64,000 nucleotides of DNA. It comes from Drosophila miranda. Taxonomy: Eukaryota > Arthropoda > Insecta > Diptera > Drosophilidae. The DNA lies in the NCBI RefSeq assembly GCF_003369915.1, contig NC_046677.1:8618001-8682000 (forward strand). The letters run 5' to 3'. Position 1 is the first letter of the stretch. The number at the start of each line of letters is the position of its first letter. Below the pieces are notes generated by a model. The model saw only the letters and a program-made list of their open reading frames with translations, was not told where the DNA came from and ran no database searches. Of the stretch, positions 31,211-43,205 are shown one piece after another. Position numbers and translations under genes: made by a program.

Positions 31211-33496
31211 ATGACTCCCAAAGACCAGTCTCCCACTCAACGCAGAAGCACCATCAGCATGTCAGCCACGAAACGTCGCAACTGGTACTACAATCCCGTC
31301 TCGAAGATCCAATCGATCATCCACAACTTGGACGCTGAGCTGGGGCAGCTATGCAGTCAGTGTTCGGTGCCAAATCCGCCGAGTAGCAGCAATATTAACG
31401 TCAGCATGAACAACATCACCTCCGGGGCCACCGTTGCCGCTGGAGGAATAGGATCAGGAGCCATCACCCGGCACAAGAGTATGATAAGCAACCAGAATAG
31501 CATCAATAAGTTACTGGCGCGAGCACAGTCCAAATTGACCTCTGGCCTTACCACAACAATATCTCTGGCACCCGATGCACAGAAGCGTCAGCTGAGGCAC
31601 GTTTACCGGACGCGGGTCATCAATGCCTATCGCAACCGGAAGATCTTTACGGTGTACGGCAACTATAATACAGTGCGACAGGCCCTCGTGAGTCGGGGCT
31701 GGCTGGAGAAGCTGCCGGCTTCGCGGTACGCCGCGCTGCAGTCCATGTCCGAGGATATCCTGCTGGAGAATGCGCGAAGAGGCAACGACTACGAGACGGT
31801 GGTCATTTCAAAGATGATCAACCAATTTCCAGCCTTCTTCATTTGGCAGAGTAAGGCTCAGCGCGATCTGTTCGCCGACGCGAGGCCATTCCGCAACCGG
31901 GTGAGGCGCAGCCAGTCCCTGGACTTCTCCACCAAGGTGGGTCTGGTCGGGTGCGCCGAGCAGGAGCGTTGGTTTCGCGAGGACGGCGTCTGCGGCATGA
32001 GCTATCCGCGCTTCTACCGCCTGGGCGGCAAAAACGAGGAGGAACGCAAAGCCTTCATAGAGGACTACCAGCAGACACAGGCACGCTCCCTGCTTCGCTA
32101 CATCCTGGAGCATAAGCCCGACGAGCTGATAGACATTGACAATGGCACTATCGCGAGCAGCAACCTGGACTTTGCCCTGACCAAGGTTAAGCGAATGGTC
32201 GAACAGGCGCAGCACAACTCCCTCGACGATGCTCGGTTCAAGCCACCCACCGCAGCCGAATTCGTGGAGACCCAAACGTTTATGCTGCAGTCGGCTGAGG
32301 TCCTAAAGTCGAAGGCCAAGTTCCGGGTGACCCAGAATATCATGACGGAGTACGCTCGTCTGGCGACTCAATTTCTCGAGCAGATCGAGGCCCTATGTCC
32401 CGATTATCGCTGGGATGGCTGCCGCAACCTGTGGATCCTCAAGCCTGGCTATCAGTCGCGAGGAATTGGCATCGTTATACGCAACAGCCTGAATGATATC
32501 CTCCAATGGACATCAAACAATCAGAACAAAAAGTACATAGTCCAAAAGTACATAGGTGAGTGTCATTCAATAGGTGATATTTATGGTTCCATGGTACCTT
32601 TTCTTGCCTTTATAGAACGCCCATTCTTGGTGTATCGCACAAAGTTCGACATACGACAGTACATGCTGCTGACAGTCGGGGAATCCAAGGTAACCGTCTG
32701 GGTATATCGCGATTGCTATCTGCGTTTCAGCTCCCAAGAGTTCACGATGGACGATCTGCGGGAATCGATTCATCTGACCAACAATTCTGTGCAGAAGCGC
32801 TACAAGAACAAGCTGAATCGCGATCCCCATCTGCCGAAGCACAACATGTGGTCGCTGGATCAGTTCAAGACCCACCTACGTCATGTGGGTGCCCCGGACG
32901 AAACCTGGTCGAAGATCTACAATGGCTTCAAGCAGAATCTGGTGGCCGTGGTGATGGCAAGCCTGGATAAGACCGAACTGGTGAAGAACGCCTTCGAGCT
33001 GTATGGCTGTGACTTCATGCTGGACGAGCACTACAATCCCATCTTAATTGAGATCAACGCAACGCCGGATCTGACACCCTCGACGGCGGTTACTGCCAGG
33101 ATTTGTCCCCATGCCGTGAAGGATTGTATACGTGTGGTGGTGGATCTGGCCAAGAATCCCTCGGCACCCACGGGCCAGTTCGAACGAGCCTTTGAGGTCA
33201 ACTACAGCATCAACAAAAATGCCGATGTCCAGCATCCCCATCCCCTGGAGCTCAACGGCAAGCAGATGACCATCGTCGAGAAGATCCCCTTTCCTATGCT
33301 CACAAAAAACAACAATCGGACACGTATGCTCCGAAAAATACTCAACAATGTGAAGGTCTCTGCGGGTCACAAGCTGACCTCAACCAATCGAAAGAAACAA
33401 GCACTACAGTACTCAGCAGCAAAGGGATTTCCACTGCCGAAAAGAAAAATGGGAAACAATTGTATTTTTTCAAAGATGCCAGGACAAAAAATTTAA
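31211..33496 (+). CDS. TTLL3B: Tubulin glycylase, TTLL3 type
   Basis: Tubulin-tyrosine-ligase-like enzyme that adds the first glycine(s) to glutamate side chains of tubulin in cilia and flagella. Two exons (31211-32555, 32616-33496) give 741 residues; the 60-bp intron starts GTGAGT, ends TATAG and restores the family motif KYIERP. It is stop-free, so a continuous unspliced frame of 761 codons also exists. The N-terminal third has a Ser/Asn/Gly-rich segment. A TTLL3/8-type region (RTRVINAYRNRKIFTVYGNY ... CGMSYPRFYRLG) follows, then the ATP-grasp core: NLWILKPGYQSRGIGIVI (about residue 410), KFDIRQYMLLTVGESKVTVW, RESIHLTNNSVQKRY, and the metal/ATP block LIEINATPDLTPSTAVT. The catalytic core is complete. 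The basic C-terminus (TSTNRKKQALQYSAAKGFPL) is typical. The choice of 3B over 3A rests on the neighbours. Confidence 0.9.
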   Translation: MTPKDQSPTQRRSTISMSATKRRNWYYNPVSKIQSIIHNLDAELGQLCSQCSVPNPPSSSNINVSMNNITSGATVAAGGIGSGAITRHKSMISNQNSINKLLARAQSKLTSGLTTTISLAPDAQKRQLRHVYRTRVINAYRNRKIFTVYGNYNTVRQALVSRGWLEKLPASRYAALQSMSEDILLENARRGNDYETVVISKMINQFPAFFIWQSKAQRDLFADARPFRNRVRRSQSLDFSTKVGLVGCAEQERWFREDGVCGMSYPRFYRLGGKNEEERKAFIEDYQQTQARSLLRYILEHKPDELIDIDNGTIASSNLDFALTKVKRMVEQAQHNSLDDARFKPPTAAEFVETQTFMLQSAEVLKSKAKFRVTQNIMTEYARLATQFLEQIEALCPDYRWDGCRNLWILKPGYQSRGIGIVIRNSLNDILQWTSNNQNKKYIVQKYIGECHSIGDIYGSMVPFLAFIERPFLVYRTKFDIRQYMLLTVGESKVTVWVYRDCYLRFSSQEFTMDDLRESIHLTNNSVQKRYKNKLNRDPHLPKHNMWSLDQFKTHLRHVGAPDETWSKIYNGFKQNLVAVVMASLDKTELVKNAFELYGCDFMLDEHYNPILIEINATPDLTPSTAVTARICPHAVKDCIRVVVDLAKNPSAPTGQFERAFEVNYSINKNADVQHPHPLELNGKQMTIVEKIPFPMLTKNNNRTRMLRKILNNVKVSAGHKLTSTNRKKQALQYSAAKGFPLPKRKMGNNCIFSKMPGQKI

Positions 33497-36305
33497 GATA
33501 GAGGTAAATATTAAATATATTAACCATCAACTGTAACCAACATTAACCATCAACTTAACGGCTGTAGCGTGACTCTAGAGCCTATCGGATCTGGAGAATT
33601 ACTGTCTATAAAATTAATTAAGAAGTCAAAACGAAACCCGCAGATCTAAGAGTATTTCTTTTATAAACGGGACCCTAAATAAAGCCGTCGATGATTACCA
33701 AAAGAAATACGAGCACTAAATATTTAGATCAGAGATAGTAATACCGACAGATAAATGCGAAATAGAACATGTAATGAACCAGAAATGGTTGAAAAGATCG
33801 AGAAATATGCCAGCAGGGAATAGCATGGCAGCAAGGAAAATGTAATGGCTCAAGGTAAGAGAGAAAAGAGAGTATTTCTTATTCTTAGTGTAGATCTTTT
33901 TCTCTCCCCGTAAATGGGTAACAAAATGATAAAGGAGCTTTGTACCTTTAAAGTATTTATATATTTATATAAATGTATATTTGGACTTCACATGACTTCA
34001 GTTAAGCCCCAGTTTTTGTTTACACCATGCTCTGTGTTTACATAGCTACGCCTTTGTGCATTCTGGATTATCTCTGACTATGTAGATCTCTCTCGTACCA
34101 TTAATTACCATTACCAGGTGTCAGTAGAATTTACATTAAATGTCTATAAGCTATAAGAATTTCCAGCAAATGTCGTATCAGCTTTACTGCGCTTAAATTG
34201 TATAAGAACTTATGAGCGGAAAGAAAATTTTTAAAAGTTTTCGTTGATTTTGGAACCTCTACTCTGTGCCTTATCAGAAGCAAAAATGTCTGCTATTATT
34301 ATCTAAAGTGGTTTTTGTTGTTGCTCTCTTCTTGGCGATATTTGTTTTAAAATACAAACAGAAGACAAGAAAACCCGAAAAGAGGAGAATTCAGCTTTTG
34401 TACTTGACCCGTTTCTCTCTTCTTCTCAACCTATGAATTCTCTCTTTGTGGCATTTCGAGAGCTCTAGTCTTTGCTCTCATTTTATTCCTATCGACTTAC
34501 GTAGGCACATAATGAATCACAAAAAAAACAAGGTATTACACCCACACAAAGAAAAACCAAAAGCTGATAAGCAGGCGGACTCAATGAGTGATAATGATAA
34601 TGATAATGAAGGAAGGAGGCGAAATCTATCGAAATCGAATCAAAATGGCGACTCTTGTGATTCATGGATTCATGGAGGGTGCGATTCATTCATGGAAAGT
34701 GCGAAGATCCGCAGGACTTACCGCAAACATAAAGCTCACTATGATGAGCATATATTTAGCACATCGCATGCCACTATTCAGCTGTAAATCGCGATTTGCC
34801 ATTCTGTTAGCTGTTAGCCTTAGGTGTCTGTCGGTTCGGTTCTTCGGTTGTTGTATACACACTCTCTTTCGCTCGCTCAACTGCAATTTACAATACAAAT
34901 GTTAATTACAGGCTGTACCCGGAATATAGTATTTTTGTGTTGGCTGTTGATTTTGTGTCACCGCGACACGAGCGGTGCAACGTACTTTAACTTTTGCTAG
35001 TCGCACGTGAACTGAGCGGGGGCCCCTAAGTGGGCAAAACGGTAAAACGGAATCGACGGAGTCGTCGGCGAGAGTCCAATTTCGATTGGGGGTCGGTCTC
35101 GCTCTCCCACACTCTGTGAAACGTCTGTGGCCTTGCTCTGTCTCTCTCTCTTTCTCTTTCTCTCTCTCGCTAGATGAGAGTGCTCTGACGCTCGTTGGGC
35201 AGCTTTCCAAGCAGTGCTTATCAGGCCCATAATTGTTCACAGTTTTCCAGTTAGATAAACATTAGCGATAAGATAATGGTTCTTTTGTTTTTGCTTCGAG
35301 CACTCGCCTACATATTTCGCTATATTATAAAAAGAATAAAAACCTGTAATAGAAGGTCTCCAAATCCCTACTAACCAGATGGTTTCCACTGGCTTTGTGC
35401 CCCCTCTTCAATTATCGATGTATATAGTATTAATTCTCAAGTTCACGGCTCCAAGGCCAATCGAGTATATTATCGATCTGATTTTCATTTTTAAATGAGT
35501 CAACCTCTATGTTTTATCGATTTTTTAATCATACTGCACTTCCGAATAGGTGTAAATTATTCATAGGCAAACACAGGTGTGCGCTGGCACGGATGGGTTT
35601 GAAATAGACAATACAGAATAGTTGCGGCTTCCCAGATACCTCTTTAGTGTTGGTCGATATGGAACTATGCAAACGTATAGTACTGCTTATTAACTGCTTC
35701 GTTAAGCAGGGTTGGCATAAAAAACATAAGCAAATGCCAACCCCACCCTCACTCGCTTCGTCCGTTTCGCCCAAATGAGTAAAATATCGGGACCACGCTG
35801 ACGACCCAAAACTTGTTTATATAATAGAGAGATATTGGAACATATTTACATATATACTTGCAATGATTAAGCCGCATAATGTCTCTTTTATGCCTATATA
35901 AAGTGCGCATATAGTATTCAAAGCATACATATACATAAGTACAAACCTATGTACCTGCACTCCTCTAAAAGATTTAGAGGTGTTGTAGACTGCATTTTCA
36001 AATCGATTAGATATATCTTTATAACATATTCGATTAGATTAGATTCCTCGAATCCGCTCAATATCAAATAGGCCGATAGGCTAAAGAAATTATAGGAAAG
36101 AGAGTCCATTTAAAGCCATCCGAATGTGTGTAAGAGCTATATTTTATTAACCAATATTCATATGGTATACACATACAATAAACATATACATATATTTGTA
36201 GCTGATCGAAAATGCCAAAGTATTGACTTAAATATAAATTCCCAGGCATCGGCTCGACTCCTCAGGCATTTGTTCCGCAACTCTTAGAGTTGATGCTCGG
36301 TCCCT
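33497..36305. other. Intergenic between TTLL3B and the second tetraspanin
   Basis: About 2.8 kb of mostly AT-rich DNA. It includes the TTLL3B 3' UTR, the tetraspanin 3' UTR at the right end, and a (CT)n tract near 35140-35170. Open frames here (for example 34446-34787) show no homology or codon pattern that convinces me. Confidence 0.55.
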
Positions 36306-37617
36306 CTAGATGAAGCCCGTAATGCCGTTCCGGATTTTGATCTCACGTGCAATATAGCAGGCAAAGATCACACCGAAGAACTGAGGGCCATCCGAAAAAA
36401 GAAACAAGAACGAAATGAGGATTAGCTGGAGGGGATGTATTAAATGTTTGATCAATTCACCTGAAGGACGGCAATGACAACGCCAGCTGCTCCCAGGCTG
36501 ACCGCATGCGAGGCAATATAATTGGAGAACCCGTCCAGACAACCGTAGTCGTGCCGCAAACCTTCACTCGTAAAGTTGCCAAAGCAGGAGAAGGTGCCAG
36601 CTGCGCCCACGGGAATCGTGCAGCACGAGATCGGCAGGGAGGCGTTCGGGAAGGTTACAGCCCAGTCTTTGTAGTCGGACACACCGCAGCAGTCGAAATC
36701 GTGCTGGACATCGTCCCACAGGGCAGTTGTTGGGCTCTGGTTGAAGGAATTGTAATCCTTCAGCGATTCCGTCAGCGATGTCTTTATCAAGGAGCTGGCA
36801 TCATTGCGCAGTACATAGCCACTGATGCCGGCGGACAGCTCCAGGATGAAGATGATGGCCAGCATGATCGAGAAGCTGAGTACGAGGCAGTAGTTCTCCT
36901 TGAGGGCACCCCAGCAGCCGAAGAACGTGATCAGAATGATGAAGGCACCGATCACAATGAGGAATGTCGGGATCGAGAAGAACTTGCCGGCCAAGAATAG
37001 CTCATAGCCAGTGTAAACGGCTCCGACGCCGGCACCAACGGCTATAAGGATAATGCCCGTGATCTGCAAAAAAATAACAAATCATTCGAAATCTTAACTT
37101 TGGTAGTCTACTTTGACAGTTTTCCTATATCTTAAGAGATAAGATATTTGTGAGTTCCATAGCTGGGACATGTTTTTCTTATCGATGGGCTTAACGCATC
37201 AACTTCTTAAAATGTCGAGAGTTTTCGGAGGAAAAAATTTAAAATATAATATGATATCATCTGTATCTATTAATATCTACATCTATGGATAGGTATGGGT
37301 AATATAGAAGGTTGCTCAATTATTAAAAACGTTCATATCTATTGATTATATCAAATGGGTATTTCTGTCTTTACATTGTTTAACACGCAAATAAATGGAT
37401 GCAAATTATACGTGATTCCCCCGTATTTTATGTGTACATGGCAGAATCACTTTGTCTATCTGATCTCCACCAACAGCAACCAGTCGAACCGACCTATGGC
37501 TGGAGGTAAGCTGTGACTCATCCAATCTTTAAGAATTCGCTTACTTACCAGAAAGATCAAGTTAAATCCAAAAAGCGTGTACTTGACCGCATTTGCGCTT
37601 CCCGTTAGAATCGACAT
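36306..37617 (-). CDS. Tsp29Fa: Tetraspanin, complete
   Basis: Three exons (37549-37617, 36461-37063, 36306-36380) join in phase into 248 residues. The start exon reads MSILTGSANAVKYTLFGFNL and leads into membrane helix 1, completed in exon 2 (ITGIILIAVGAGVGAVYTGY). Helix 2 and the GCWGALKENYC turn follow, then helix 3 (FSIMLAIIFILELSAGISGY). The large extracellular loop has DFDCCGVSDYKDW, SCC and DYGC, giving the six-cysteine pattern, with N-glycosylation sequons (NAS, NFT). Helix 4 ends in a short basic tail (REIKIRNGITGFI). It pairs with the tetraspanin at 29.2-30.1 kb, same strand, with TTLL3B between them. The Fa symbol is based on its 248-residue length as remembered. Confidence 0.9.
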
Positions 37618-40139
37618 GGTGACGCTTTCGGTTTAGAATCTGTAAAAATGAAATACAATCATTCAAATTAGACGAGTTCTCATAGAGAAAAGGAAGAGTT
37701 TAACTAACTGATTGGGCGGCTAGAAAGTTAAACACACAACCGACGGGAATTGATTTCAGAAGTTGAATGAAATACGCTGCAGGTGAACCAAAGACACCCT
37801 CTACGGCACGGTATACTGGCTCGTTTCTAATCAAACTATATACATACATATATATATGTATAAAACAAATTTTTGCGTTGTCTTATCGGCAAATGATATG
37901 GTAAAATGCTTTTGTTTGAAGCCAGATGTGGTCAAAGCCCCTGTATGTATGGCTGTATGTAGTAGTACTGTTGGATGTTGTTGGTGTTGCTGAGGCCGCC
38001 ATTTGAGACAAGATAAATGAAAATTTTGGTAAGCGATAAGATAAGAGCACGCCAAAAAAAAAAATATAAATTTATTTTATACCATAAACGAAGTAAATAT
38101 TTCGAATTTGATAAATTTAAGGGTATACATTCTCTAGAATAGGTAACGCTACATTTTTAAGGGGTAGCCAGTCGAAGTACTGCTGGTCAACAACAAATCA
38201 AATCAAATTTTCAATCAATGCCATGCTAGTGCTGGATTATTTATATTTTATTAGATGGATTCACTACCGCCCCTTTTCTATTTATTATTGGCAAAAAAAT
38301 CCATATGAGAGTTGCTCTTCAATTATAAATGTATTTCAAGAACTTTTGTGGAAAGTTTTGGTTCATAAAGATTCGATTTTCAATATCTAAGTTATTTATT
38401 ATCTTAGCTTTTTGTTTGTTATCCAACAATCTACTCTTTTATAAATACATGTAAGTCTTTTAACTTATTTATGAAATTTATTTGATCAAATTGTGACAGA
38501 CTATATTTTCAGCTTCATCATGTAACACATTTGGCTTTTGTTTTGGTTTATGTCTAAAAGTGTTTGAAATCTATAAATAGTTTAAAATCTTCTTTCTTAT
38601 CTCCGATTTGTGCATAATTAGACTGCTATTCCGTGACAGATATTAATATGATGTCAAAACTGTTAAACAAATTAAATGGTACGCACGGGTGAACACTAAG
38701 AAAACAGGAACTATGAGAAAAATGGGGTTTTCGTACTTTGACCCTTTTAAAAAACCAAAAACCAACTCTTGTGACTCATTTTAACAGGGTCTTCTTTAAT
38801 TAAACAAATTCAGACCAGAAAAATCGTATTGAAGACTGAAAGCACAAATAAACTTAGCGTTTTGGAATTTGATAATCAGCCATTAGATAGGAAACCTAAA
38901 TAGTTGTAGGCTTATCGTCTTATCAGATGGATGACTCATTCGAGTGATTATAACACCTGCGGGCTAGAACCGTTTCGCACTTGAATTTTGTGTTTTTAGC
39001 TAGACACTGCTGTAAGCATAACTATGTGTCATTTTGTAAGATACATTATTAACTGAACTGAACTGTTTTCCCTTATCGATGCTCTCGCAGACAGTGAATG
39101 CAGTTGGCACTTGACTCGGTTTCTCGGTTCGTTTACTTATGCATCGTTCTACTCACGGCACAGCAGGTGGAGTGGACAATTCTTATTTGACGTGACGACG
39201 GTTGAACAACAACTGAGAGCTGTCTACCATTGACGTTCGCCGGTGCTCACGTTATAGGATTATCAATGTGAACACACACACGCATACACACATCGTCGTT
39301 TTCCCCCTATGTACTACGTATGTACATATGACCGTTGTGGTATGGGTGACTTTAGTGATAAAAAAATAACATGTAGAATACAATACTGGACTGAAAAGCT
39401 GCGAAAAAGCTTTTTCAACAGTTAGCACGCTTCGGAACGTAATGGACTGGGTGGGCAGAATGGCCAGTGGCGGAGGCAATGGCATCATTGGCCTTGCAAT
39501 GATTGCATCATTGGTGGCAACAATGTCATCTATGCCATCCCAATGGAAGGCTGTGTTTAGTTGTACTGTGATGTACTGTTTTTGGCACTAGCGATCCCTG
39601 GTTCCGTGTTCTATGTTCCCGGCGGTGGCGCAGGAGATGGAGGCAATGCTAATTATCATTACGTCAAGAGGAATACGGCAGCTGCGGCGGCCCCTGACGC
39701 GAGCTGTAAAGTCAGCCGTAGCAGTGACCAGTGATCATCGGAGGCCCCAGTAGTACGAATGCCATGGGCGATGTCACGCCCACGTTCAGTAATGTCAGCA
39801 ACTCTATGCTCAATAGGCCGCCGGATCAAACGAGATGCGTAAGGGAATTGGTATATAAATGTGAATATACATATTTTAAAACTCGTTTTCCTCCACAGCG
39901 GACTTTCTTTACTAGTAGTGCCACGAGGTGACCCTTAACTTCTTAAGGCAGGAAGGATCAGGAAAAAGGATTCGAAAAAACGCATTCTGTGGCACACGCG
40001 GCGACACGCCTAGGAAATAGGAAATTATTTGTAAAATATTAAGCATATAAATATAGTATAAAGTATCCATAAAACATGGCAACAACAAATATATGTAATT
40101 GGTTGAATTCATATAAATATGTCGGTTTACTTTTCAGGC
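37618..40139. other. Upstream flank of the tetraspanin; possible small plus-strand exons
   Basis: From 37618 to about 39100 I see only AT-rich DNA. From 39441 to 39931 the plus strand is GC-richer. It contains ATG 39441 followed by 49 codons (MDWVGRMASGGGNGIIGLAM...), and a separate frame from 39731 to TGA 39931. That second frame can be spliced over a short intron (donor GTAAGG near 39838, acceptor CCTCCACAG at 39891-39899). The two parts do not join cleanly, so no gene is called. Confidence 0.35.
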
Positions 40140-41130
40140 TGATCCTTGATAAAGACCTGGGATATCCTTTTTGCGGGCTCTAATCGGTTGACAGGAATCT
40201 TCCGATCACAATAAGATATGCCACGTGTTTTAATAATTTCCACAAGAAAAAGTTTTGAATGCTATATATCGGCTTTATAGGGCCAGATCGCCAAAGGACC
40301 TACTTTGATAGGAAGGTCTACAAATGGCGGAGGAAAATAAATCTTTGACTGCGGAAAAATCCTTGATCCTTGATTTGTATTCTGTCGATCCAAGGACGTT
40401 CCTCTGATCTCAGGAAGACAAAGAACGAGCCACAAATAGCGAAGTAAATTCAATATTGTCGAGTGGGGGAAAATATTCTTGATCCCTAAAGAATACCATT
40501 AAATCAAGGATCAAATCTAATCATCCAATCAGGGACATTTTACTAACACAGGAAGCTGTCGCCGGCCCGGATCGAGCCACAAACAATGGAGAAAACAGGA
40601 TAAACTAGATTTATATGCAACAATTATATTTTATTAAAGCAACAAAAACCCTGTTTATTCGATTTTCTGGTATCAGGAGAACAGAAATCAGCAGCGATTG
40701 ATAATGCGTTTTGTTGCATACTTTTAGGGATTTGGAAACGGAAAAAATAAAATACAATTTGTTTAAGAAAACAAGCGACCTTGTGCTGATTTCTGTTCGC
40801 ATGGTACCTCAAATTCTCGTTTTCTGGCATTTGAGTGGGTTTTTACAATCCTTAAAGTTGCTTGCTGCTGATTTCTGTTCGACTGGTCTCAAAAAAACTG
40901 AAAATGGAACAAACACGGTTTTGAGCGCCACTAAATTTGAAGTACGATGGCTTCCTGATATCGGAAAAAAATCCTTGATCAGATGGAGTCTCAAAGACCT
41001 AGAGGCCAGTATATTTTTTCTAGACGGGTATATCTTGTTTTCGCCGTTATTTGTGAGCCGACCTGGGCGTGCCAGGGCTTCCTGCATCTCTGAAAAGACA
41101 CAAAAAAGATCAAGGATATTTTTGACAGTC
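40140..41130. repeat. Copies of a dispersed repeat, second cluster, partly inverted
   Basis: Units of the family seen at 12.5-12.9 kb recur here, with cores ACAGGAAG-C and CACAAA-AA-GGAGAAAACA. They read forward near 40400-40450 and 40550-40610, and reversed near 40935-41110. Between them CAGAAATCAGCAGC at about 40680 faces GCTGCTGATTTCTG at about 40862, with a third related copy at 40784, so the middle is an inverted repeat. This arrangement suggests a composite or foldback element, or two head-to-head insertions. Confidence 0.6.
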
Positions 41131-43205
41131 ATTCATATTTAGTTTTCTCCGCCCTTTATGGTTCGTTTGGCGTCAGTGACAATAGGGATATTGTCTTTCT
41201 ATCGGGATGGAATGAATACCCCCAATCTCCAATCAGATAAATAGAAAAAACTTCTCAATTATTGTGCAATATATTCAGTTTATGCATGAGTATAATCGAA
41301 ATATATTTGTATTTATTTTTATTCACTTTTTCTTGTCGTACACTAAATGCTATCGAAGAATATATATGAGTATCATTTGTTATTTTAAGTGTTTAGTTTT
41401 TCATTTTGGGAAATTGCTGGCATATGTTTAATACTTGAATTTCGAGTGCAATGCCAAAGCGCGTTTGTGGGGTTGTGGGGTGCAGGTGAAAAATGTATGG
41501 AAATGCGAACAGGAACTGTAACTGGATCGGGAACATTTTCAAGGTCACATTTTGTCCAATCGAACATATTAATCAATCAGTTAGTGGGGCGTTCTCTTAT
41601 CGTATTTTGTCAACCGCGAGTAATTTGTTTGAAATTTTATTCACAATGCCAGAAAATTTCAAAAATTACTAAAAACAAATAAAGTCTCATCGAATTAGGG
41701 TTGTCGTTCAAGGGTTAGTATTACTCGTAAGTATTAAATATTTTATGTGTATGCGTGATTTAAATTAATTAATTATTTCTTGTTTTAGTAGTTCGTTGCT
41801 TCGTTGGAGCTCCCATTATTTCCTATCCTTGCCATGTCGATCCCGCTGATGTCTGGAGGCCGCAATGGTCGTCGTTGTGAGGCTATGCACATGATGGGGC
41901 TGATCCCGATGGCCATGCCCAGATGATCCATGATGCTTGCTGCTGCTGCTCTGCTGATGATGGTGGTGTCCATTCAGTGTGCTTTTACCGTGTCTAAAGG
42001 GAGTATACACAAAAATTAGTTTGATTAGTTGTTGCATATTTTATAGAGTTAAGACTGTATTTTTAATAGTTTTTCTACTGTTCTTAGGAGATAGTATTTC
42101 CCAAATGCTACTTCAACTACGTAGTTCCAGGTTGCTAAGGAGAAATAGAACAGATCAAGGCTTGATGTTGATGTTGATTTCGTATTTCGTATCTATAAAG
42201 TTCCAATTTCATTGATGATTTCTTTTGTGGTTTCTTTTCTTGTTTCCAGCAACATGTTCATAGTCAGTTTTTAGAGTTGATTACTACTGATACGATACGA
42301 TACGATAGAGGGGACGAGTGCATGAGTGGACAGTCAGATAGAGTTAGGATTGGATATTAATATACGTAGGGTTTTTAATGGTTCACAAACATGCAATTCG
42401 TTGGATAGAAACAGCACCCAGTCGAAGGTTAAACAGTTTACCAATTAATTACGAAAAATAAGACTATATGGTTATCCGAAAGAAGTATCAGTTAAAGGTT
42501 AGCAGAACTTGGTAAGGTTTACTGGGGAGACAAAAACTAAATATATCACAGAGAGTAGGATATTTTAGAGGGAAGTTAATACTAATTCCAAACATTCCAT
42601 GCAATACTTTAGTTCCTACTACTATAATACCAATACATTCTCCATAGGTTCAACCCAACATGCCATACTTGGGGGTTAAAAAAGAGAACAAAATTTTGAA
42701 AAATAAACGCTTACGCTGTGAAAAGTAAAAACAGAACCAGATGGAACAACGAATCCAACAAATGGATTCATTGGCCCTGCCCTTTTTGTGCGTGTGTGCT
42801 TTGGCCGGGTTGGGTTTTTGGATTTCATTTGTTTTGTTTTGTTTTGGTTTGATTTGTGTGCGCTCCAAAAAAACAATATTCAAAAAATTAGCAACGAAAA
42901 TCTCTCACAGATCAGATCAGTAGTTTTGCTTGGTTTTCGTTTTGTTTTTAGTATTAGTAAGGGAACACAGTGGAGGGGCTGGGATTAGGATCATGTTTAT
43001 CATTGTGGGGTGGAAGGAAGTGTGGGATATTCAGACATTTATCAAACATTTTCGTGCATTGGGATTATTTAAATGTGACTTGTGTGACGAGATCGAGATC
43101 CTTGCATCCGATACAATATTTTCTTATGTATATTTGGTTTCATTTCTCTATGAGTGTGTGCTGTGCTGTACTGTGTGTCTATGGAGCGTGTGCCTCCAGC
43201 ACTGA
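41131..43205 (-). other. 3' flank of the large minus-strand gene
   Basis: AT-rich DNA that probably contains its 3' UTR and the possible alternative exon at 41816-41993. A hydrophobic 60-codon plus-strand frame at 42741-42923 lies in a T-rich stretch and is not called. Confidence 0.5.
41816..41993 (-). CDS. Possible alternative terminal exon, His/Ser-rich
   Basis: A frame after a good acceptor (CCCTTTAG) encodes 59 residues such as NGHHHHQQSSSSKHHGSSGH and RHQRDRHGKDRK, then TAA. The composition resembles the Ser/Arg-rich C-terminal part of the large gene just upstream on the same strand. It needs a phase-2 donor, whereas the nearest exons of that gene end in phase 1 (44952) or at a stop (43206), so the link is unproven. 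Confidence 0.35.

Noticed and set aside
34446..34787. Plus-strand frame of 113 codons in the TTLL3B-tetraspanin gap
   Set aside because: The composition is driven by GATAATGATAAT repeats and no family or splice pattern supports it.
42741..42923. Short plus-strand membrane-like frame (LALPFLCVCALAGLGF...)
   Set aside because: It sits in T/G-rich DNA of the 3' flank of the large gene with no supporting signals.
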